DNA from: Thoreauomyces humboldtii
Lineage: Eukaryota; Chytridiomycota; Chytridiomycetes; Spizellomycetales; Powellomycetaceae
Assembly (NCBI GenBank): GCA_027596035.1
Contig: JADGJA010000143.1
Location: 1 to 37,599, forward strand
DNA length: 37,599 nt
Reading direction: 5' to 3'
In this document: in pieces, positions 10,885 through 20,860 of the stretch
Layout: each line of letters opens with the position of its first letter
Numbering within the stretch: position 1 is the first letter of the stretch
Program-made: the position numbers and the translations under genes
The notes under the pieces: generated by a model
The model's input: the letters and a program-made list of their open reading frames with translations, nothing else
What the model was told of the DNA's origin: nothing
Database searches by the model: none

Positions 10885-13800
10885 ATGCCTACAGCTACCG
10901 ATGGAAACATCATCTCTTATTCCGATCTCATCAAGGCTCTCAATTCCGAGAACGTAGAGGCTCTATTCGCAGGTGCGGTTTCCGACCTGCACTGGAATGC
11001 CCCCAACTCGCAGTCTCTCATCACTTGCCTTTCCGCTCAGGGCTCTCCGCATTCAACAAATCCCTGGCCCGGCTTGTCAACGGTCATGTCGATCACGAAA
11101 TTTCATTGGAGGCTGACCTCGTGCGAGCGTACCTGAAAAACTCACCAGAAGCTGCCGAGCTCTTCAGCATATGGGGGTTTCAGCAGAAGGTCCGTCCCTG
11201 CCTTTTCCCTTTTCCTTGAAGCGCTCCAGTGTATCGACTCGTTGTGTTCATCAGAATCAGGTCGATCGGATTGCCTCCGTCGTCCTCGATGTCATATCCC
11301 GCGTGATCCTTGCGTCAAAGCTCGTTGCAGTCTTCTCGTCCGGTTCAACAATTGCCAGAACCGTGATACGAGACCACCTCAAAACTGTTTATAAAAACCT
11401 TTCCTCAGGGAAAGATATCACAATTCAGTGCACGCTTCGTCTTCTCGCAGCCGTTGCGGCGTTCAACACCTCGACGGCTAAAGAGCTCCATGATACCTTC
11501 AACTTCTCTATGACGGTCCGTTCCGCATCCGCACGGGCATTTGGGCAAAGAATATACTGACGTTCTGGCGTATAGGCTCTAGCAAAGTGTCTTTACACGA
11601 GGGGCAGGTCCACAGACACCAGCTCTCGGCGGACGGAAGGTCAGCGGCCAATTGGTCGGATCGGTTGAATTCGGACCTAATTCTCGTCTGTCGACAGATA
11701 TCAGAAGTCTTTACATCAGGTTCTTGCTTTCTTTCCTTGAGCAAGGCGATGGGGTGGTAAAGAAGTTCATGCTTGAAACGAAAGACCTGCTTGGAGCAAT
11801 CTTCAAGGGCATGTCAGAGGACTCGTACGAGGTAAACCGACAATGGCTCGAGTCACCCGGGTACCGCAGATAGACTGACTTTGGATGCAGGAAGTGGACT
11901 ATATCCTTTCTACCCTAAAACGCACTGTCGTAGATGACGCATCGCTAAAACGGACGACAAAGATCGCTTTCTTCAATAATTACGTTCTGGAGCAGATATC
12001 ACGTCTATACGCTGTTTCGACCGAACCGAGTTCTGGTGACAGCATACACACAGTGGCAGATTTGGCGCACAGCTTTATTCTATCCACAACAACGGCGCCT
12101 GGGAAAGGCACATGCTTCCAGGATGCGGGATGGTATCCGGCCAAAGCAGCGAGCGGAGGAAAGCACATTCGTGTCTACAACAAAGTTCTGCTCCAGCTAC
12201 TCACCACTCTGAAACCCGTGGAAGATACGCGTCAGGCGTCGCTCCTGCTTGCAGCTCTTCTTAATTGTCCGGAACTTGTTCAACCGTAAACCCTATCTGC
12301 TTCTATCCTCCTAACGGCAGTTGATTAATCTTTCTTTTCAACAGGTATTGGAGCGAATTAGGCAGCCTGTCCTTCGAGCCCCGCGTATCGACCAACTGGC
12401 TCGCTAACATGGCTTTAGTAGCTAGAGTTATCCAGCTCCCAGTTCCGCCGTTACTTGGTGCGAACGAGCTTGGTTTGCCGCCCCCTCCTGTTGACATCGT
12501 TGTGGACAACATTCTCCCAGCTCCGCTTGACCGAGCCATCTCTAGCCGAGCTCTTCAACACTCCAACACGGTCATCAAGCATACCATGGCAGTGGTGTTG
12601 GCATTGGCATTTGAAAAGCTCAAGTCTGTTCAGAACGCTGTTGCAGAAATGATTAGGAGTATGTCGACATCAGCGGTTCAGCTTGCCGTACTGGTAGGAA
12701 ACGTCGACGACCTGCTTCAGAAGTGGTACAAGTTCAACAACGAGCTAGTGGAGGGCATTCGACGCAGAATGCCTGACCTGCAGATTGTCCTTCGCATGCA
12801 AAATCAGCTCAAGCACGTCAGTGTAGAAGCGGTCACCGACAGCGCAGCCGACGTTATGGAAGTCGATGAGGTACCGGGGGCTTCCACCGAGGAAGTATCA
12901 CCGGAGACGCTGCATTGCTCCGCCCTGCGCTTGCTTGGACACTATCAGCGTCACTTCCCGGACACCGTTCTGGAGGCCCGCGTGAACTATGGCAAGCTTC
13001 TTCCTCCGGACTTGACGGTTTTGTCGCTGGACCTGCAGCTGCATCTTCTCGATTTGATCACCGAAGTTCCTGAATTCAATTGGAAAGAGCGAGCAGCCGG
13101 TGCCTCTGGCTCACACTTAGGCAACATTTTCCGGCTCTTCTTAAAATCAGGCGACAACAAGATTGTTGCCGCGTCCGTTCGCGCTCTCCTGAGAATGCTT
13201 TCAGACTCGTTTCTTTTCCAGCAGCATCCTGATGAACTTTCAACATGGCTCGATACGCTCAGGACGACAGGCGTGCATGAACAGGACGCGGTGATCAACT
13301 GGTTGGATGAGGCGCTATGCACTGGAGGGCGAACTCCGTACCGGGTCGTGGATAGGCTTACGGAGTTGATCAACAATGCAAATGAACATATGAGCGAAGA
13401 AGATCAGCGGACAGCTGCTCATGTTAGCACTTCGGGCAGTCACTCGATTGTTCAAGACCTTATCGGAGAGCCATACTTTCCATTCAGCCCAGCGCTCTTG
13501 TGCGCAGCCGACGGACTTCAAGTTATGATGAAGAGAGAGGATCAGGCGACCACCGAAAAGACCGCGCTCGTAGCGCGGTGCTTTTACAAAATGATTAGAA
13601 GCATACTAGATACGACACAAGGCGTCGAGAACCACCTCCTGCGGTTGGTCGAGCGTGTGGTCGGAGATGGCGCAAACACCTTCGACCGGAACTCTCCGCA
13701 GAACTGGGATGCCGATAGTTATCTCGCCGCTGCCATCGCTTATTTGCAGAGGTCGGTGAAAGCCGGGAAGCAGCAAGGCCAGGCAATTAAAGGGCTTGTG

Positions 13801-16800
13801 GAATTGACTGCAGCAATACGCACATCCTTTGAAAAAGATCCATCGAAAGGATGCGATGCGCTTACAAGTTTCCTCCGCACAGCTTCTCCCGCAAGCCTCC
13901 GTGGTAGCCTGCGTGAGCTGGTGGGGTGCTGCTCTTCCTACCCTGAAGCCGTCTCGATCCTCTTGGAGGAGTTGCAAGTACGCCACCCTGTGTCGGGTTC
14001 AATTTATACTCAATATCCTGATTTCTGGTCGACGCGTGCCGAATCCGAGACGGAGGAAGAAACCTCGTTTCTTCTAACTCAAGTGAGCACTGCAGACCTA
14101 ATTGCGAACGCGTTTCAAACTTCCCTGGCAATAGCGAATGCTATCCAGCCCGCCATTGAAGGGCGAATACAGGAGTCTTCTACGCCTTCGCAATGGATGG
14201 GCTGGGGGAGGCAACTGCTCAGGCAACTTCGTAACGGGCGGCAAGCAAATTCGGCGAGAATGGCCATAACTTTACTGGAGACTATTATGCTCCGGGCGCG
14301 ACATGCGGGCTCCCAGAGGGACTACGATGCTCTCAGGGATCTGGTCTTTGGTCATCCCTTTCTGGTCGACGCGTTTCTTTCCGAACGTGCGGAGGATGCT
14401 GGAATTGCCACATGTAGGGCCTCACTTTCCCTGCATCAGTCTTTACCCATGAGTTTTATACCTGACCGCTCCCTTTCTTTAATTATCTAGTTGTCATCGA
14501 TGTTGTGCACCGCACTCTCAGTGCCGAAACCACCGGGCCAACCGGGGAGGCCGCCGTATGGGAGCGGTATACCGATCTGATCTGTGACAAACTCCTCTCT
14601 GAATTTGCTTTGGGGTCTTCGCAAGAGGCGACAGTGCGTGCCTTCGCTCTTTTCCGACAATATATGCCGGCCTCTTCTCTCGATGCTATCATGGAATGTC
14701 TGCTGCAGAAAGATGGCCAAGACACGCACGTTCTGCTTCTGGCCCTTACTGCAAAAGCAGCGGGAGCGAAGCAAGTGATATCTGGAACTCTGCTGGGACG
14801 AATCGTGGAACTTATGCAAACTGGTAATGACGATGTCATGCCCATACTCTTGCAAGTCGTCAAGGACCACGTGACGCCCGGAGCCGTTTCCGAACAAAGC
14901 GCGGCGCCAACTTCTCGGATTACAGTAGCCCACAGCGATCAACTGGCCGCGTTCTTGGATGTTCCAGCGTACTTTACAGACGAAGCCTTGAGCAGCCTGC
15001 TAAACACGAGCGATGACGAGAAACTCGACGTACGAGCAGAGATTGTGCGATCGCTCATCAGCGTGGATGTTCGAACACGGAACAGAGTTGCAAAACGACT
15101 CACCGAGAAGTTGATTATAGCCTTGCCCGACCGCTACTTGCTCGTTTTGCTTGGATCTCTTATCAAAGCATTTACCCTGTCGTCACCTGCAGCGGTAGAC
15201 CGACGAAGGACCGTTACATGGATCCCAGCCGCCGGGGATGCGACACGGGCCATTCTCACTCTTTTGCACGGGCGTCTGGCAGATTCGATCCGAGAATCGA
15301 TCGTTAGCGCAGCGACGGGGACCAGCAAGGTGCAGTCAGCGCTCGATGCGGATGCTCTGGTGCGACTTGTCATTCTCTTCGGGGGTTACGGCACCGCGCT
15401 GCTGGAGAGTATTGCGGCCAAGGCGAAGCAGCTGGGCAAGCTTCAAGATTCGCAGGCGTCGTGCGCATGGCTCAAAGACCATTTGGAGGTTTTAGAGGCA
15501 TGCGGGGAAACCTCCGGGGACGCTTTGTGCTCCGGGCTGTGGATCCTGCGAAGTGCCTTCCTCAAGAAGGTCGACTTGACCGACTCTCCCCGTAACGGGT
15601 TGCACAGCATCCTTGCAAAACGGCTGGAAAATCTGGCACGTAGCTCGACGACATCGATTCCTGTCGACGTACTGAAGAGTTTCATGGTTCCTGCGATGAA
15701 GACGCAACTCGCGGACCCGGCTGTACTAAGTTTGCTCACTCAACTCGTTTCACAGTTCTCAATGCTGGGTGCCTGGCTGCCCTTCACTCCGGAAGCTCTG
15801 TGCGACATGATCACTACCCATTCGCAATTCAAAGTCATTGTAATCCCGGAGGAGAAAGAAGCGGAGGTACAGACTGAATCGATTACAGCATTGAAAACCA
15901 GTCCTATTCCGAAAAGACATGCAGCCAAAACTTCCTTGTTGCGGTTGCTCGTTAATGTTATGAAACTGGATCCGCAACGGTGCTGCAAGACCGAGTATCT
16001 TCCAGCACTCGCACAGGGCTATCTGGGAACAATGGACTCTGCGGATCGCTTGACGCTTGAGATCTTTTATGTGTACGAAGTGAAAGCCGGCATCAGCGTG
16101 GAGGCCTACGTCCGACACTGGGGAGGCGCGGAAGGAGGAGAGGTCGCATTTACGCGTATCAGCGCCTGGGAGAGTCTCTCGAAGGTCGACCCAACGTGGA
16201 TGGCCCACACTTGTCAGTGGTACGCGGTTGTCGATGACGCGTCCCAAGAGGACTTGACGGACCCAGTGGCTGTGGCGTCCTCATCGACGCGCGTATATGC
16301 GTCACATCTTACACCTCTGTACGACCCGTCGTTCTTTCTTCCGCTTATCGTCGATTCTCTCGTTTTACCTGAGGGACAGGAGCATCAGGAACACCATGGA
16401 GTGGAAGCCCGGAAACTCGTCGAGTCAAATGCCTTGGGCCTCGCCGTCATGGCGCTATCCAGCGCCTCAGATGCCACCCGCAGAGCTGGGTACTTTATCC
16501 TTGATATGGCGTACCAGGCTCTGTGTAGAACCGAGATCAAAGAGCGGAACCAAATCATGCTCGTTTTAGACGGCCTGCGCAATGCCGTGGTCGTGCGAGT
16601 TGACGCGATGATCTCGAAATACGCGACCCCGAGGTCGGGCGAGACCCAGCGGGTTCCCAGTATCATGGCGCTGTTTGTCGCACAGACTCTAAGGGTGGTT
16701 CTAAAGCCGGACAACCAGATGTATCCGCTCGTTAACCGTTTCTTCCTGCAAAGACCGGTGGTGGACATGGAGGTAACGGGTTTACCTAGTTTTTCAACAC

Positions 16801-18071
16801 GTTTACGTGAGAGAACTCAAACATTGCTCGGTCTTTCCCGTCGCAGGATATTCCAATGTTCTACGAGCTTTTTTACTCGGCAACAGACAATTCCCGGAAA
16901 GAACGGGTCTGGATGCTGCGTTTGCTTTGCTCAGGATTAAAGAGTGCTTCGGTACGTATGTACTTTCCTGTGTTTACGTGATGTGGCGGACTCAAACCTC
17001 CAACTGATGTTGCAGGACTATCGGCTTTACAAGCGACGCCACGTTCTTGATATCCTCCTCGGGTTCTATTCGTCTGCAATGGCAGATACTATGACGCGGA
17101 AGCTCGTGTTGGAACTGCTTGTCCGCGCCGCCGCGATCCCCTCCGTGCTGTCCGATATGATCACGCAGAGCAGCCTTCTGACCTTCCTATCTGCCCTTTG
17201 CGGAACCCTGGACTTCAATCGGCAAGGGAGCGGAGCCGATCTTACTTTGGGCATAATGCGGTTGACGAAGGCCATTCTGAGCGGATTTCGAAGGACGGAT
17301 CCGCACTGGCACAGCATCCGACGAGGCATGTGGATCGACGCGCTAGCGACCTTGGTCGTCGCGCTTGTCCAAGGATCTTGTCGGGAACGCGTCGTTGAAC
17401 CCGAAACCCTTCTATGGCGGACCACTCTGTGCGGGGAAGCGGCAAGCCTCATCGCGTCCCTAGCGGTTGTCACGGAGGAGCAGGACAGGAGGGCACCGGA
17501 CGCGCCTTCCATTGCGGCATCATCACCGATCGCAGCTGGTCATCTTCTGGACGTCGTACGGCTCTGGCAGTCGTGCATCTCATGCCTCCCGGCGGACGCG
17601 GCCCCTTCAACAGTTGACACCACGGTCACGGGCGAGGCGTCGCAAGACGTCGATCTCGATCATCTTTACGCTGTCGTGCTGGCTTGCGACGTGCAAGAAT
17701 CTTTGCGGGATACCGTTATGGTGATTTACGCTTCCATTTCTCGGCTCCCATCTCCCTCCACTGGTCACTCAGCACACACCCAAACATCAACGCACCTCTC
17801 CCGCTTCCTTCTCGACTGCATCGAGACTGAGGCCTCGATCGCGCGAGACCCGCTTGCCGTCAGATCAGCGTTGGTGTTCTTGGCAAAGAACCTGCCGCCC
17901 AGTCAAGTGCCTGTCGATGTGGTGGGGCGGGTCGCAAAGCTGGTTGCGGGGCTGGACGCCGGAGGTTCAAGGGAGACGAATGAGCTGAGGGCCGTAGGAG
18001 ATGTAATTGTAGCTGCGTACCTTGGGAAGGGCGTCAAGGGTGGGGTCAAACGCCGGATAGAAGCCGTGTAG
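10885..18071 (+). CDS. URB1: URB1/NPA1 nucleolar pre-60S ribosome biogenesis protein
   Basis: This is a large nucleolar helical-repeat scaffold that acts early in 60S subunit assembly. I infer ten exons: 10885-10972, 11041-11189, 11255-11515, 11576-11639, 11698-11831, 11891-12285, 12345-14413, 14491-16772, 16847-16951 and 17016-18071. All phases agree, giving 2200 residues, close to animal URB1. The N-terminal Npa1 domain shows GLSAFNKSLARLVNG, and further on DIRSLYIRFLLSFLE and FKGMSEDSYE. The C-terminal NopRA1-type domain spans two splice junctions and reads PLVNRFFLQRPVVDMED, then IPMFYELFYS, then SGLKSAS joined to DYRLYKRRHVLD. The start codon at 10885 opens the exon that splices into the Npa1 domain; an out-of-frame ATG sits five bases upstream. 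The gene is divergent from TOR. The family call is firm; the junction at 11639/11698 rests on frame restoration alone. Confidence 0.93.
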
Positions 18072-18149
18072 GGTAGGTAGTTTCGCGGATTGTTTCTGCG
18101 GGAGTCGGCCCAGAGTTCGGCAGAAACACCGCTCAATTGACAGCACCTG

Positions 18150-18170
18150 GTCATGATCTCGCATCATGAC
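18150..18170. repeat. Perfect 8-bp inverted repeat with 5-nt loop
   Basis: The arms GTCATGAT and ATCATGAC flank the loop CTCGC. The site lies between the URB1 stop (18071) and the dehydrogenase start (18280). It could form an RNA hairpin in the URB1 3' UTR or be a dimeric-factor site in the dehydrogenase promoter. The sequence alone does not decide between these. Confidence 0.6.
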
Positions 18171-18279
18171 ACCGGCGAAACGCGTTTTCCCGGCCCGTGT
18201 TCAAAACGACCTGACCTGCTCCTTGACATTGTGCTTCCACACGTACCTTAGACAACACAACATAGCATAGTCTAGCACC

Positions 18280-19472
18280 ATGACCGCTTCACCTACACCG
18301 GACCTCGCTCTTGGGAATCTGTTCGCCGTCAAGGGGAAGGTTGCGCTCGTCACGGGCGGCGGGACGGGCATAGGAAAAAGTAAGTGTGGGGGTACTTGGT
18401 CGGATATTTCAAGATATGGAGCTAACGTCTTCGTCATTAGTGATCGCGGCTGCCCTCGTGCAGAATGGAGCCAAAGGTGCAAGTGACCTGCGCTCGCGCG
18501 TGACGACCGACCGGACTAGCAACAACTGACTCGGTCTTCCATCAATTCAGTGTACATCGCATCCCGAAAGAAGCAAGTTGTGGATGCTACTGCCGCCGAG
18601 CTCAGTGCGATGGGCCCGGGGACCTGCATTGCCCTGGTGGCCGACCTGGGCACCAAACAGCAGTCGACGGACCTGGCCGCTCAGCTTACGACCCTCGGGG
18701 AGAAAAAGCTTCACGTTCTTGTCAACAACGCTGGGATGGCATGGGGCTCGCATTTGGACGATTTCGACGAGAAGAACGGATGGGATCGTCTGATGGCGCT
18801 GAACGTCAAGAGCGTCTTTTACATGACGGCCGCTTTGTTGCCTTTGTTGGAGAAGGCGGCCGACGGAAGCAGGGATCCCGCTAGGGTCATCAATATCAGT
18901 TCCGTGGCGGGATCGGCTTGCACGGCTGAGGACGCGCTTTCGGGACCGGGCAAGGGAACTTGGAGCTGTGAGTCGACCGTGTTGCTCAGTTCAGTAGCCA
19001 AAATGCGAGGGCAGTGCTTGAATTCCGTCGTTTGATTGCTAGATGCGACCTCAAAGGCTGCCGTGAACCATCTTACCCGTACCATGGCGTTACCTCTCGC
19101 TCGGTAAGCAAAGGCCAACGATCCCCGTGCAATTTCTGTTCGCCAACTACAGTATGTTCGTATCAGCAAAAACATTCTCATCAATGCCATCGCCCCGGGA
19201 GTGTTTCCTTCCCGTATGACAAAATTTGGCATCGACAATGGCCTCGAAGTGATGAACGAAAGTCAACCCCTTGGTATGCAATGCAAGCTTCGCACAAGTG
19301 TTTTGCGCTCTAACGTAATCGAATTGCGATTGTAGGTCGAATCGGATCCACAGAAGACATGGCAGGACTGGCCTTGTTTCTGTGCAGTCGCGCGTCTGCC
19401 CATATCACAGGAACTGTGATACCCATCGACGGAGGAGCGACACTGAGCGTTGTGGGTCTTTCCAAGCTTTGA
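18280..19472 (+). CDS. Short-chain dehydrogenase/reductase (RhlG-like)
   Basis: A classical SDR, NAD(P)H-dependent oxidoreductase of 285 residues. I infer six exons: 18280-18379, 18441-18476, 18551-18967, 19043-19103, 19167-19273 and 19336-19472. Visible motifs are the dinucleotide-binding TGGGTGIGK near residue 27, then VNNAGMAWGS, NISSVAGS, the catalytic pair in YATSK (Tyr185, Lys189) and NAIAPGVFPSRM. The ending VIPIDGGATLSV is typical of the 3-oxoacyl-ACP reductase branch. The layout resembles fungal proteins annotated as rhamnolipid-biosynthesis 3-oxoacyl reductase homologues. The real substrate cannot be told from sequence. The acceptor at 19166 was chosen over a nearer CAG at 19152 because only it keeps the frame (LARKNILINAIAPG). 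No targeting signal is evident. The gene converges on the complex I subunit gene. Confidence 0.92.
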
Positions 19473-19629
19473 TAGGGTAGAGGGGCTGCCGGAGTCGTGG
19501 GAGTGGGAATATCTAGACGAGGCTATAGTTTGTTTTTTTTCGAGCAACACAGCAAACCAAAGAGGGAAAGCCGCCTCCATGCTCCCATCCGTGCGGTTCC
19601 TTCCTACTCGGGTCCCTTCGATGCCCTCA

Positions 19630-19977
19630 TCAATGGTCGCCGTGGCCGTGACCGATCCGCTTGTTCCTCTCTTCGGTCCACCTCTCCCACTTTTCCCTCT
19701 CTTCCTTCCCTGGTCCGCTGGCGTGGTACCACTTGTCGTAGGCGACGTAGCCTGCGAACGCAACGGCAGCGATGCCGAGTCCCGGGGTCATCTGGCGGAT
19801 TCGGTTGGCCTTGCTGAAGAAGGGGTCGTAGCGCCAGGCTTCGCGCTTTCCCCAAGGGTCTGCGTGACGGACTCGGCCCTCGAGGTAGGTGGGGTTGATG
19901 CGCCAAGTTTTGAAAGGAAACCAGGCAAACTCGGGAGCGGGACGGGGAACCTGTGGCGTGGGGGGTGTGACGGTCAT
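19630..19977 (-). CDS. NADH:ubiquinone oxidoreductase B12-type subunit (NDUFB3-like)
   Basis: This 115-residue intronless gene encodes an accessory subunit of the membrane arm of mitochondrial complex I. The family signature DPWGKREAWRY lies at residues 40-50. One membrane-spanning segment follows (about 64-82, GLGIAAVAFAGYVAYDKW), then a charged tail rich in Glu, Lys and Arg (EEREKWERWTEERNK) ending in Gly-His repeats. The proline-rich N-terminus and the size fit NDUFB3 homologues. Its presence shows that the organism keeps respiratory complex I, unlike Saccharomyces or Schizosaccharomyces. The opposite strand is also open across this region, but that frame shows no family pattern. Confidence 0.82.
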   Translation of the reverse strand: MTVTPPTPQVPRPAPEFAWFPFKTWRINPTYLEGRVRHADPWGKREAWRYDPFFSKANRIRQMTPGLGIAAVAFAGYVAYDKWYHASGPGKEEREKWERWTEERNKRIGHGHGDH

Positions 19978-20860
19978 TGTAGGTAGGCTAATGCGAAGAG
20001 GGTATCGGTGCGGGTAGGCGGGCTGGGTGACAATTCCGAGCTTTTCTTATCGAGTAACAGAAGTACTAGATTGCGAAGGCGGAGAAGACTATGGCGTAGG
20101 ACTGATGGGACGTCTCAAACGTCTGGGACGTGGTTTGCTGATACCGCTGTTGTCAGTTTGCTGCAGCTTCGGAGTCTGGATTGGTGCTCGAATGCGCTCG
20201 CAACGTTACCGTGCCGGCACCCGGTACATGCAGATTGGCTGGCGTTGGCTGGAGGTGGCTGTGTGGGAAGGGACGTTAGGGTTGAAGGTTTATCTGTACA
20301 TGGGGCCCTAAAACAAATCCTCTCAATCATCCCACAGTGCGGACGTGTGACGCTGGGATAATTGCCGGTCCTCCTGTCAATCCGACGCATGCTGCCACGT
20401 TGGTTCCCGTTGGTCATGATTCACGCGTTCAGAGCCACCGTCCAGAGCGGTGGAACAAGGCCCGGCAATTAACGCGCCCGTCTTTTCGGGGATTCTATCA
20501 TACAGCTGCAACGAGACACCGAGGGTCCGTCCCGATGACACTCATGTTTACCCCCACGCCTGTCCGATTTATTTAGGTTGGAGCGGTCGCTGCGTCCCCC
20601 CGTTTTTAACCCCCTTCGCAAACCCCTCCCCCCGCATCAGCGTCACCAGCAAAGGGTCCTTCCGAGCCCCTCTCGCTGGGCTTTACGCCTCCATCGCTTG
20701 CTTTTCCGTCTTCGTGGACTTACAGGCAATCCCTTTTCGAGGCGAGACCTTCGACGGTACTTCGTCCAAAGGGGGAGCGCTGCGCGCCCGGCGACAGCAT
20801 TCCACATTCTCTCCTCGGAGAAACGTGGTTTGTCGTCTCGGAACCTCGTACTCGTAAATC
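19978..20860. promoter_or_regulatory. Divergent intergenic region, complex I subunit / nuclease
   Basis: About 880 bases lie between two divergent starts. A TATA-like GATTTATTTAGG is at 20568-20579, about 290 bases before the nuclease start. Frames at 20008-20361, 20027-20311 and 20450-20857 are open but resemble no protein family, and their composition is not like the neighbouring genes. I see no RNA gene or repeat. Confidence 0.45.

Noticed and set aside
19450..19986. 178-codon plus-strand open frame
   Set aside because: It is antisense to the complex I subunit gene, whose DPWGKREAWRY signature decides the strand.
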